From NCBI RefSeq assembly GCF_009183365.2, contig NZ_CP068230.1, positions 1,827,001 through 1,891,000 of the forward strand: a DNA stretch of 64,000 nt, written 5' to 3'. The notes below the pieces were generated by a model that was not told the DNA's origin, searched no databases, and worked only from the letters and a program-made list of their open reading frames with translations. Numbering within the stretch: position 1 is the first letter of the stretch; every line of letters starts with the position of its first letter. A program made the translations under genes and the position numbers. The DNA is from Shewanella algae (GTDB lineage Bacteria; Pseudomonadota; Gammaproteobacteria; Enterobacterales; Shewanellaceae). Positions 56,854 to 64,000 of the stretch are shown here, one piece after another.

Positions 56854-58233
56854 ATGTTGAAGATATACAACAGTCTGAGCCGCCAAAAAGAGGAATTTAA
56901 ACCGATTAACCCAGGTAAAGTGGGTATGTATGTGTGTGGTGTCACCATATACGACTTGTGTCATATCGGTCATGGCCGGACCTTTGTTTCCTTTGACATG
57001 ATAGTGCGCTACCTGCGTTACGCGGGGTACCAGGTTAACTTCCTGCGCAACATCACAGACGTGGATGACAAAATCATCAAGCGCGCCAATGAAAATGGCG
57101 AGAGCTGCGATAGTCTCACCGAGCGTCTCATCGGCCAGATGCACCAAGACTTTGATGCCCTGAACATGCTGCGCCCCGATATGGAACCAAGGGCGACTCT
57201 GCATATTGGCGAGATTATCGAAATGGTTGAGGCGCTGATCGCCCGTGGTCATGCCTATGTGGCCGATGATGGCGATGTGTTGTTCAGCGTCGCCTCTTTC
57301 CCTGAATACGGCAAGCTTTCCGGGCAGAACCTGGAGCAGTTGCAGGCCGGAGCCCGGGTCGAAGTGGACGAGCACAAGCGCGATCCCATGGACTTTGTGC
57401 TGTGGAAGATGTCCAAGCCTGGCGAACCTACCTGGGATTCACCTTGGGGCCCGGGGCGTCCCGGTTGGCACATTGAGTGCTCTGCCATGAACAGCAAACA
57501 CCTGGGATTGCATTTCGATATCCATGGCGGCGGCAGCGATCTGCAGTTCCCGCATCATGAAAATGAAATCGCCCAGTCTTGCTGCGCCCACGACACCCCT
57601 TATGTGAACTACTGGATGCATACCGGCATGGTGATGGTCGACAAAGAGAAGATGTCCAAGTCGCTGGGTAACTTCTTCACCATTCGCGATGTGTTGGCGC
57701 ATTATGATGCCGAAACCGTGCGCTACTTCCTGTTGTCCGGCCACTACCGCAGCCAACTGAACTATTCTGAAGACAACCTCAAGCAGGCCAGAGCCGCGCT
57801 TGAGCGAATTTACACAGCGCTCAAAGACCTTGACCTGAGTGTCACTGCGGCGCCTGCCGAAGAGTATGTTGAGCGCTTCAAGGCGGCGATGGATGATGAC
57901 TTCAACACCCCCGAAGCCTACTCTGTGCTGTTTGAAATGGTGCGTGAAATCAACCGCCTCAAGGGCGTGGATATGGCGGCAGCCTCGGCCCTTGGCGTGT
58001 CACTGAAACAACTGGCTGCAGTGCTTGGGATTGTCAGCTCTACACCTGAAGCCTTCTTCAAAGGCGAGGGCAGCGACGATGAAGTAGCTGAAATCGAAGC
58101 ACTTATTGCCGAGCGCAACCGCGCCCGCGCCGAGAAGGATTGGCCTGCTGCAGATGTTGCCCGTGACCGGCTGAATGAGCTGGGTGTGGTGCTGGAAGAT
58201 GGCCCACAGGGGACCAGCTGGCGCAAGAAGTAA
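56854..58233 (+). CDS. cysS: Cysteinyl-tRNA synthetase
   Basis: 459 residues from the ATG at 56854 (MLKIYNSLSRQKEEFKPINPGKVGMYVCGVTIYDLCHIGHGRTFVSFD). Zinc ligands are the first Cys in MYVCG and those in WHIECSAM and HHENE; the HIGH motif is HIGHGR and KMSKS is EKMSKSLGNF near residue 270. It charges tRNA-Cys. Length matches the E. coli enzyme. A terminator follows. Confidence 0.97.
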   Translation: MLKIYNSLSRQKEEFKPINPGKVGMYVCGVTIYDLCHIGHGRTFVSFDMIVRYLRYAGYQVNFLRNITDVDDKIIKRANENGESCDSLTERLIGQMHQDFDALNMLRPDMEPRATLHIGEIIEMVEALIARGHAYVADDGDVLFSVASFPEYGKLSGQNLEQLQAGARVEVDEHKRDPMDFVLWKMSKPGEPTWDSPWGPGRPGWHIECSAMNSKHLGLHFDIHGGGSDLQFPHHENEIAQSCCAHDTPYVNYWMHTGMVMVDKEKMSKSLGNFFTIRDVLAHYDAETVRYFLLSGHYRSQLNYSEDNLKQARAALERIYTALKDLDLSVTAAPAEEYVERFKAAMDDDFNTPEAYSVLFEMVREINRLKGVDMAAASALGVSLKQLAAVLGIVSSTPEAFFKGEGSDDEVAEIEALIAERNRARAEKDWPAADVARDRLNELGVVLEDGPQGTSWRKK

Positions 58234-58260
58234 TCCTTCTTTGCCAATAATCGAAACAAA

Positions 58261-58289
58261 AACGCCGGCTGTTGAAGCCGGCGTTTTTT
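58261..58289. terminator. Terminator between convergent cysS and folD
   Basis: AACGCCGGCT-GTTGA-AGCCGGCGTTTTTT, a 10-bp stem with T-run on the cysS strand. Confidence 0.92.
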
Positions 58290-58335
58290 ATCGCTTGAAA
58301 TTGAAAACCAAACTGAGGTTGGTTTCAATCTACCC

Positions 58336-59190
58336 TTAGTCGTGATATTGCTCCGCGGCAAACAGGGTATTTTCCAGCAAGCTGGCTATGGTCATAGGGC
58401 CCACGCCACCGGGAACCGGGGTGATATGGCTGGCGCGCTCACAGGCAACATCAAAGTCAACATCGCCCACCAAACGGCCGCTGTCGAGACGGTTAATGCC
58501 CACATCTATGACTATGGCACCTGGTTTGATCCAGCTACCGGGGATAAAGTCGGGTTTGCCGACGGCAACCACCAGAAGATCGGCGCGGCTGACCTTATCC
58601 TTGAGATCTTTGGTGAATCTGTGACAAGTAGTGGTGGTGCAGCCGGCCAGCAGCAGCTCCAGAGTCATGGGACGGCCCACGATGTTGGAGGCGCCAACCA
58701 CAACCGCATCCAGACCATAGGTATCGATACCGGTAGACTTGATAAGGGTCATGATCCCCATGGGAGTGCAGGAGCGCAGTACCGGGATCCGTTGAGCCAG
58801 ACGGCCGACATTATAAGGGTGGAAACCGTCGACATCTTTGTCGGGACGGATCCGCTCGATCACCTTGGATTCTTTAATATGTTCCGGCAGCGGCAGCTGC
58901 ACCAGAATGCCATCAATGGCGGCATCTTCATTGAGTGAATCTATCAGGGCCAGCAGTTCTTCTTCACTGGTGGAATCCGGCAGATCATAGGAGCGGGAGA
59001 TGAACCCCACTTCTTCACAGGCTTTACGCTTACTGCCGACATAAACCTGAGAGGCAGGATCAGCACCCACCAGAATAACAGCCAAGCCTGGGATACGTTG
59101 TCCCGCTGCTTGACGTGCAGCGACTTTTTGCTTTAGCTGTTGTCTTATGGATTGCGCAATCGCTTTGCCATCTATTAGTTGGGCTGTCAT
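58336..59190 (-). CDS. folD: FolD, methylenetetrahydrofolate dehydrogenase/cyclohydrolase
   Basis: 284 residues. Motifs: VGADPASQVYVGSKRKACEEVGF with the catalytic Lys, VQLPLPEH, DKDVDGFHPYNVGRL, VVVGASNIVGRPMTLELLLAGCTTTTCHRFTKDL (NADP site) and TPVPGGVGPMTIASLLENT. It interconverts methylene-, methenyl- and formyl-tetrahydrofolate. Monocistronic and divergent from the tRNA operon. Confidence 0.97.
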   Translation of the reverse strand: MTAQLIDGKAIAQSIRQQLKQKVAARQAAGQRIPGLAVILVGADPASQVYVGSKRKACEEVGFISRSYDLPDSTSEEELLALIDSLNEDAAIDGILVQLPLPEHIKESKVIERIRPDKDVDGFHPYNVGRLAQRIPVLRSCTPMGIMTLIKSTGIDTYGLDAVVVGASNIVGRPMTLELLLAGCTTTTCHRFTKDLKDKVSRADLLVVAVGKPDFIPGSWIKPGAIVIDVGINRLDSGRLVGDVDFDVACERASHITPVPGGVGPMTIASLLENTLFAAEQYHD

Positions 59191-59345
59191 GGGTGTAGGA
59201 TATCCTTTGTATGGCGCGATGTTGAAAACGGCGCTATTTTACCAGTGAGGCTTGGGAGTGTCATGGACAAACCTGCTCCAGAACACAGAATTTCGTCAAA
59301 GCAGCACGTAATTTCGCCAAGCAGATAAAGCGCTTAAAAAAATCG

Positions 59346-59374
59346 TTGACGCTTGTTGGGTGAGGGGCTAAGAT
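59346..59374 (+). promoter_or_regulatory. Sigma-70 promoter of the tRNA operon
   Basis: TTGACG (59346-59351), a 17-nt spacer and TAAGAT (59369-59374), followed by GCGCTCCG, a GC-rich discriminator usual for stringently controlled stable RNA promoters. It lies 51 bp before tRNA-Pro. Confidence 0.8.
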
Positions 59375-59425
59375 GCGCTCCGTTCTCGAGGCAAGCCGGT
59401 TGTAACCGCGCTTGGAGAAAATTTT

Positions 59426-59502
59426 CGGTGATTAGCGCAGCCTGGTAGCGCATCTGCTTTGGGAGCAGAGGGTCAGAGGTTCGAATCCTCTATCACCGAC
59501 CA
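59426..59502 (+). tRNA. tRNA-Pro (anticodon UGG)
   Basis: 77 nt with encoded CCA. Acceptor CGGTGAT pairs with ATCACCG; anticodon stem TCTGC/GCAGA with loop TTTGGGA; T-loop GGTTCGAATCC is present. Confidence 0.96.
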
Positions 59503-59569
59503 GATTTCAAGGGCAGTGTGGATAGCATTGTCAGTACCGCTTAGGATGCAAATTGAATTTGCAGATCCT

Positions 59570-59646
59570 GCGCCCGTAGCTCAGTTGGATAGAGCATCCG
59601 CCTTCTAAGCGGATGGTCGCAGGTTCGAATCCTGCCGGGCGTACCA
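59570..59646 (+). tRNA. tRNA-Arg (anticodon UCU)
   Basis: 77 nt with encoded CCA. Acceptor GCGCCCG pairs with CGGGCGT; anticodon stem TCCGC/GCGGA with loop CTTCTAA; T-loop GGTTCGAATCC. Confidence 0.96.
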
Positions 59647-59655
59647 TTTTCGGTG

Positions 59656-59731
59656 GTGATTGTAGCTCAGTTGGTAGAGCCCTGGATTGTGATTCCAGTT
59701 GTCGTGGGTTCGAGCCCCATCAGTCACCCCA
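59656..59731 (+). tRNA. tRNA-His (anticodon GUG)
   Basis: 76 nt with encoded CCA. Acceptor GTGATTG pairs with CAGTCAC (one G-T pair); anticodon stem CTGGA/TCCAG with loop TTGTGAT; T-loop GGTTCGAGCC. The first G is the encoded -1 G usual in tRNA-His. Confidence 0.95.
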
Positions 59732-59740
59732 CTCTTTTAT

Positions 59741-59769
59741 AAAAAAAGCGACCTTAGGTCGCTTTTTTT
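59741..59769 (+). terminator. Terminator of the tRNA operon
   Basis: AAAAAAAGCGACC-TTA-GGTCGCTTTTTTT, a strong hairpin with T-run 9 bp after tRNA-His. Confidence 0.93.
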
Positions 59770-59977
59770 ATGCCTTTTTCTGTGGCATTGAGGCTCGACT
59801 CCACTAAGAACGGTCGATATAATGCTGCGTCTTGATAACAATCAACAATGTGCGACCGGTGCCGGAATTCACTTCTGATGGGCATTTCAGTCAAGTTAAA
59901 GATCAAGAAACGAATACCTGAATAGTTGAAACAATCGGCTATTGCAAAGGACGTTAGACACATTTCGAGGTAAAACA

Positions 59978-61282
59978 ATGCAAGTTTCTGTTGAAACAAC
60001 CCAAGGCCTGGAGCGTCGCCTGACCATCTCTGTTCCTGCAGAGCAGATCGAACAACTGGTTAAAGACAGCCTGCAACGCGAAGCCAAGCGTGCCCGTATT
60101 CCAGGTTTCCGTCCAGGTAAAGTCCCAGCTAGCGTGATTGAAAAGCGTTATGGCAAAGCGATTCGCCAAGACATTACCGGTGAAGTAATGCAGCGCAACT
60201 TCATTGAGGCCATCATTGCCGAGAAGTTGAACCCTGCCGGTGCTCCTACCTTTACCCCAGGTGCCACTGACGCCGAAAAGTTTGAGTTCACCGCGACCTT
60301 TGAAATTTATCCAGAAGTTGAAATCAAAGGCCTGGACGGTATCGAAGTTGAGCAGCCTGTTGCCGAAGTACAACAAGCCGACGTTGACAACATGATCGAA
60401 ACCCTGCGCAAGCAACACGCGACTTACGAAGCAGTTGAGCGCGCTGCCGAAGACGGTGACAAAGTCGTTATCAACTTTGTGGGTAGTGTTGACGGTGAAG
60501 AGTTTGAAGGCGGCAAGGCCGAAGACTTCGAACTGCAACTGGGCAGCGGTCGTATGATCCCTGGTTTTGAAGAAGGCGTTAAAGGCCACAAAGCCGGTGA
60601 AGAGTTCGACATCGACGTGACTTTCCCTGAGGAATACCACGCCGAAAACCTGAAAGGCAAAGCCGCCAAGTTCGCTATCACAGTGAAAGAAGTCAAGGGT
60701 GCCAACCTGCCTGAAGTTAACGACGAGTTCGCCAAGTTGTTCGGTATCACTGACGGTGGCATCGATGCTCTGAAAGCTGAGATCAGTAAGAACATGAGCC
60801 GTGAGCTGGAACAAGCTCTGAAAGCCAATGTGAAAGAACAAGTGCTGAACGGCCTGCTGGCTGCCAACGAAATCGAACTGCCAAAAGCGCTGATCGACGG
60901 TGAAGTTAACGTTTTGCGTCGCCAGGCCATGCAGCGTTTCGGTGGCCAAGGTGCCAACATGCCTGAGCTGCCAGCCGAGCTGTTCACTGAACAAGCCGAG
61001 CGCCGCGTTAAAGTCGGCCTGCTGCTGGGCGAAGTGATCAAGTCCAACGAGCTGAAAGCTGAAGAAGAGCGCGTACAGGCGTTGATCGCTTCTATGGCTT
61101 CTGCCTACGAAGATCCAAAAGAAGTGATCGAATACTACAACGGCAACGAAGAGTTGATGCAGAACATGCGCAACCTGGCTCTGGAAGAGCAAGCCGTTGA
61201 AGCGGTTCTGAAATCAGCCAAAGTGACTAAGAAAGATGTCGCTTTTGAAGAATTTATGAACAAGGCTACCGGCCGCGCATAA
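59978..61282 (+). CDS. tig: Trigger factor
   Basis: 434 residues from the ATG at 59978 (MQVSVETTQGLERRLTISVPAEQIEQLVKDSLQ). The ribosome-binding signature GFRPGKVP is near residue 45, the FKBP-type PPIase domain is at about 150-245 (DKVVINFVGSVDGEEFEGGKAEDFELQLGSGRMIPGFEEGVKGH), and the C-terminal helical chaperone arms follow. It holds nascent chains at the ribosome exit. Gene order tig-clpP-clpX-lon is the conserved gammaproteobacterial one. Confidence 0.97.
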   Translation: MQVSVETTQGLERRLTISVPAEQIEQLVKDSLQREAKRARIPGFRPGKVPASVIEKRYGKAIRQDITGEVMQRNFIEAIIAEKLNPAGAPTFTPGATDAEKFEFTATFEIYPEVEIKGLDGIEVEQPVAEVQQADVDNMIETLRKQHATYEAVERAAEDGDKVVINFVGSVDGEEFEGGKAEDFELQLGSGRMIPGFEEGVKGHKAGEEFDIDVTFPEEYHAENLKGKAAKFAITVKEVKGANLPEVNDEFAKLFGITDGGIDALKAEISKNMSRELEQALKANVKEQVLNGLLAANEIELPKALIDGEVNVLRRQAMQRFGGQGANMPELPAELFTEQAERRVKVGLLLGEVIKSNELKAEEERVQALIASMASAYEDPKEVIEYYNGNEELMQNMRNLALEEQAVEAVLKSAKVTKKDVAFEEFMNKATGRA

Positions 61283-61318
61283 CCTAAGCTTGACTTGCTT
61301 GGTTGTTCGCCATTTATA

Positions 61319-61357
61319 ATGGCTCGTATGAGGTCCCTCATGCGGGCCGTTTTTTTA
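61319..61357 (+). terminator. Terminator between tig and clpP
   Basis: An imperfect 14-bp stem (ATGGCTCGTATGAG / CTCATGCGGGCCGT) with a short loop, followed by TTTTTTTATTT. clpP begins 15 bp later, so clpP needs read-through or a promoter that overlaps the end of tig. Confidence 0.8.
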
Positions 61358-61371
61358 TTTAGGGAAAGTTA

Positions 61372-61983
61372 ATGATGCATAACGCGCCAGAATCAGTACT
61401 TAATGCACTCGTTCCTATGGTGGTTGAGCAAACTGCCAAGGGAGAACGCTCTTACGATATTTATTCACGTCTGTTGAAAGAGCGGGTGATCTTCCTGGTT
61501 GGTCAGGTTGAAGAGCACATGGCCAATCTGATCGTGGCACAGTTGCTGTTTTTGGAATCAGAAAACCCGGATAAAGAGATCTCTCTTTATATCAACTCAC
61601 CAGGCGGCTCTGTCACTGCCGGTATGGCTATTTATGACACCATGCAGTTTATCAAGCCGGATGTCAGCACTGTATGTATCGGGCAAGCGGCCAGTATGGG
61701 CGCCTTCCTGTTGGCCGGTGGTGCCAAGGGTAAGCGTCACTGTCTGCCTAACTCGCGGGTGATGATCCATCAGCCTTTAGGGGGCTTCCAGGGACAGGCA
61801 TCGGATATCGCTATCCACGCCCAAGAGATACTGGGGATCAAACAGAAGCTGAACCAGATGTTGGCCGATCACACTGGTCAACCGCTGGAAATCATCGAGC
61901 GGGATACCGACCGAGATAACTTTATGAGCGCTTCTCAGGCCATGGAATACGGTTTGGTGGATTCGGTTCTGACCAAACGTTAA
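61372..61983 (+). CDS. clpP: ClpP, ATP-dependent protease proteolytic subunit
   Basis: 203 residues. The catalytic Ser is near 108 in GQAASMGAFLLAGG, His near 133 in MIHQPLGGFQGQASD, and Asp follows in ERDTDRDNFMSA. INSPGGSVTAG lies before it. It starts MMHNAPESVLNALVPMVVEQT with a short propeptide. It forms the tetradecameric barrel used by ClpX and ClpA. clpX follows 88 bp downstream. Confidence 0.97.
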   Translation: MMHNAPESVLNALVPMVVEQTAKGERSYDIYSRLLKERVIFLVGQVEEHMANLIVAQLLFLESENPDKEISLYINSPGGSVTAGMAIYDTMQFIKPDVSTVCIGQAASMGAFLLAGGAKGKRHCLPNSRVMIHQPLGGFQGQASDIAIHAQEILGIKQKLNQMLADHTGQPLEIIERDTDRDNFMSASQAMEYGLVDSVLTKR

Positions 61984-62071
61984 GGCTGATTTTTGCTTTT
62001 GGCTGGGCTATGCTCAGATTGAAGACGCTTAAGTGTATGGCAGTAGAGCAGACTGCAAAAGAGGTAGAGTA

Positions 62072-63352
62072 ATGGGTGACAACAAAGGCAACGGTGATAG
62101 CGGCAAATTGCTGTATTGCTCTTTCTGCGGAAAAAGCCAGCATGAAGTTCGCAAGCTGATCGCCGGGCCATCTGTGTATGTATGTGATGAATGTGTCGAG
62201 TTGTGTAATGACATCATTCGCGAAGAGATAAAAGAGATTTCGCCCAACCGGGATCAGGACAAGCTGCCAACTCCCCACGAACTGCGTGCTCATCTGGATG
62301 ATTATGTTATCGGCCAGGAGCAGGCCAAGAAGGTGTTGTCTGTAGCGGTTTATAACCACTACAAACGCCTGAAAAACAGCACTCCCAAAGATGGTGTGGA
62401 GCTGGGCAAGAGTAATATTCTGCTTATCGGCCCAACCGGTAGTGGTAAAACCTTGCTGGCAGAGACCCTGGCGCGGTTCCTGAATGTGCCTTTTACCATG
62501 GCGGATGCCACCACATTGACCGAAGCCGGTTATGTTGGGGAAGACGTTGAAAACATCATTCAGAAGCTGCTGCAGAAGTGCGACTATGATGTCGACAAGG
62601 CGCAGCGTGGTATTGTCTATATCGATGAGATTGACAAAATCAGCCGTAAGTCAGATAACCCTTCCATCACCCGGGATGTGTCCGGTGAAGGCGTGCAGCA
62701 GGCACTGCTGAAGCTGATTGAAGGCACTGTTGCCGCCGTACCTCCTCAGGGCGGCCGTAAACACCCTCAGCAGGAGTTCCTGCAGGTTGACACCTCCAAG
62801 ATACTCTTCATCTGTGGTGGTGCCTTTGCAGGCCTTGAGAAGGTGATTGAGCAGCGCTCCCATGTGGGTAGCGGCATAGGTTTTGGCGCCCAGGTTAAAG
62901 GCCAGGCCGAGAAGGCCACCATTACCGATACTCTGCTGCAGGTTGAGCCGGAAGACTTGGTCAAATACGGCCTTATTCCCGAGTTTATCGGGCGTCTGCC
63001 TGTGGTTGCGACCTTGGGTGAACTGGACGAAGCAGCTCTGGTGCAGATCCTGTCCCAGCCCAAGAACGCCATCACCAAGCAGTTTGCCACTTTGTTCGAG
63101 ATGGAAAATGTCGAACTCGAGTTTCGCGATGACGCCCTTAAGGCGATAGCACAAAAAGCCATGTCCCGTAAGACAGGGGCCCGTGGTCTGCGCTCCATCG
63201 TTGAAGCGATACTGCTGGATACCATGTATGACCTGCCGTCCATGGATAACGTGGTCAAGGTGGTTATTGATGAATCTGTGGTGAAAGGTGAGTCAGCGCC
63301 TATTCTTATTTACGAGAATAATGACTCCCAGGCTGCTGCCGGTGACCAATAA
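62072..63352 (+). CDS. clpX: ClpX, AAA+ unfoldase of the ClpXP protease
   Basis: 426 residues from the ATG at 62072 (MGDNKGNGDSGKLLYCSFCGK); codons upstream in the open frame are intergenic. The N-terminal zinc-binding domain has CSFC...CDEC, then Walker A GPTGSGKT, Walker B IVYIDEID, the pore-loop GYVGEDVE and the ClpP-binding IGF loop (VGSGIGFGAQV). It unfolds substrates and feeds them to ClpP. AGAGG precedes the ATG. Confidence 0.97.
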   Translation: MGDNKGNGDSGKLLYCSFCGKSQHEVRKLIAGPSVYVCDECVELCNDIIREEIKEISPNRDQDKLPTPHELRAHLDDYVIGQEQAKKVLSVAVYNHYKRLKNSTPKDGVELGKSNILLIGPTGSGKTLLAETLARFLNVPFTMADATTLTEAGYVGEDVENIIQKLLQKCDYDVDKAQRGIVYIDEIDKISRKSDNPSITRDVSGEGVQQALLKLIEGTVAAVPPQGGRKHPQQEFLQVDTSKILFICGGAFAGLEKVIEQRSHVGSGIGFGAQVKGQAEKATITDTLLQVEPEDLVKYGLIPEFIGRLPVVATLGELDEAALVQILSQPKNAITKQFATLFEMENVELEFRDDALKAIAQKAMSRKTGARGLRSIVEAILLDTMYDLPSMDNVVKVVIDESVVKGESAPILIYENNDSQAAAGDQ

Positions 63353-63381
63353 CTGAGCAACAAGCTATCAAGTTGAAAATT

Positions 63382-63408
63382 AAGGAGTCCACTAGGGCTC
63401 CTTTTTTT
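63382..63408 (+). terminator. Terminator after clpX
   Basis: AGGAGTCC-ACTA-GGGCTCCT with a T-run (CTTTTTTTG) 30 bp after clpX. Confidence 0.9.
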
Positions 63409-63418
63409 GTCTTTACCA

Positions 63419-63445
63419 TTGAAAGCCGGGAAAGCGTCCCAATAT
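63419..63445 (+). promoter_or_regulatory. Candidate sigma-32 (heat-shock) promoter of lon
   Basis: TTGAAA at 63419-63424, a 13-nt spacer and CCCAATAT at 63438-63445 resemble the sigma-32 consensus (CTTGAAA and CCCCATnT). It lies just before lon, a known heat-shock gene in enterobacteria. Confidence 0.6.
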
Positions 63446-63481
63446 ACTCTCTGTAATCTTTAACTGAAACGGAATCGAACT

Positions 63482-64000
63482 ATGACCCTAGAGCGTGAAG
63501 CGCGAATCGAATTGCCCGTGCTGCCACTGAGAGACGTGGTGGTCTATCCCCATATGGTAATTCCGTTATTCGTAGGACGTGAAAAGTCCATCCGTTGTTT
63601 GGAAACTGCCATGGCGCAGGATAAACAGATCATTCTTGTGGCGCAGCGGGATGCGGATCTGGACGAGCCTGGCATAGACGATATTTTCGACGTAGGTACA
63701 GTCGCTTCCATTTTGCAGCTGCTGAAGCTGCCCGATGGCACAGTCAAGGTATTGGTCGAAGGCGGCAAGCGCGCCCGCATCGAACGCTATACCCAGGAAG
63801 AAGAGTTCTTTGTTGCTACCGCACACTACCTGGAGTCCGAAGCTCTGGACGACAGGGAAGAAGAGGTGCTGGTTCGCAGCGCAATCAGTCAGTTTGAAGG
63901 CTATATCAAGCTGAACAAGAAAATTCCTCCCGAGGTGCTCACTTCGCTCACAGGTATCGAAGAAGCCGACCGGCTGGCCGACACCATGGCAGCCCATATG
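63482..64000 (+). CDS. lon: Lon protease, N-terminal part (cut by window end)
   Basis: 173 codons are visible from the ATG at 63482, with no stop before the window ends. It reads MTLEREARIELPVLPLRDVVVYPHMVIPLFVGREKSIRCLE, the start of the LON substrate-binding domain. The ATPase and Ser-Lys protease domains lie beyond the window. Lon degrades misfolded and regulatory proteins in the cytoplasm. Its place after clpX fits the conserved order. Confidence 0.95.
   Translation, partial: MTLEREARIELPVLPLRDVVVYPHMVIPLFVGREKSIRCLETAMAQDKQIILVAQRDADLDEPGIDDIFDVGTVASILQLLKLPDGTVKVLVEGGKRARIERYTQEEEFFVATAHYLESEALDDREEEVLVRSAISQFEGYIKLNKKIPPEVLTSLTGIEEADRLADTMAAHM

Noticed and set aside
59954..61192. 412-codon minus-strand open frame opposite tig
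   Set aside because: It is antisense to a clear trigger-factor gene and is rich in Phe/Leu/Gln from the complement of Glu/Lys/Ala codons; no family resemblance or ribosome site.

Overview
The window looks like chromosomal DNA of a Shewanella species. The strongest evidence is the metal-respiration cluster at 32.4-47.7 kb (mtrD-mtrE-mtrF, two OmcA-like decaheme lipoproteins, mtrC-mtrA-mtrB) beside feoAB, followed by the housekeeping run glnS, miaE, lpxH, ppiB, cysS, folD, tRNA-Pro/Arg/His, tig, clpP, clpX, lon. To the left lie a glycerate-utilisation set (cdaR, gntP, glycerate kinase) and panP. This order resembles what I remember of S. oneidensis, but the species is not identified.

Region by region: (1) 0-1.6 kb: tail of an MFS sugar transporter, azlD, azlC and the last 85 bp of an AraC-type regulator gene. 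(2) 1.64-13.48 kb: an integrated element of about 11.8 kb inserted inside that AraC gene. It is bounded by a 14-bp direct repeat (TGAATTGACGGTTC) and carries a tyrosine integrase, a P4-alpha-like primase/helicase, a small HTH protein, RadC, DUF2787, a serine recombinase and several unrecognised cargo genes, including a DUF5655-type PD-(D/E)XK protein and a membrane protein. (3) 13.44-14.28 kb: the other part of the AraC gene, now ending in an element-encoded tail. (4) 14.3-23.8 kb: an orphan type VI secretion module: a decayed copy of the hcp 5' region, an unknown AT-rich gene, hcp with a sigma-54-type promoter and three upstream palindromes, vgrG, a DUF4123 adaptor, PAAR, a small unknown protein, a Tle-type lipase effector and two tandem mosaic Tli4-like immunity genes. 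(5) 23.8-30.9 kb: panP, glycerate kinase, GntP permease, CdaR regulator, a roughly 200-bp MITE, a uracil-DNA glycosylase family protein and a membrane protein. (6) 31.1-47.7 kb: an M35 metalloprotease and the mtr/omc cluster, all on the minus strand. (7) 48-64 kb: feoAB (divergent from mtrD, with a candidate Fur box) and the housekeeping genes, interrupted after glnS by an accessory 285-aa gene.

How the parts work together: MtrA/MtrB/MtrC (and the paralogues MtrD/MtrE/MtrF) form porin-cytochrome conduits that carry electrons across the outer membrane, with OmcA-type lipoproteins as further terminal reductases at the surface. Fe(II) released by metal reduction can be taken up by FeoAB next door. 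The T6SS module encodes a spike (VgrG-PAAR), its loading adaptor, a lipase and periplasm-directed immunity proteins. No baseplate, sheath or ATPase genes are present, so the secretion machine must be encoded elsewhere. CdaR, GntP and glycerate kinase form a glycerate uptake and phosphorylation pathway.

All calls come from reading sequence and recalled family features. No database search was run.
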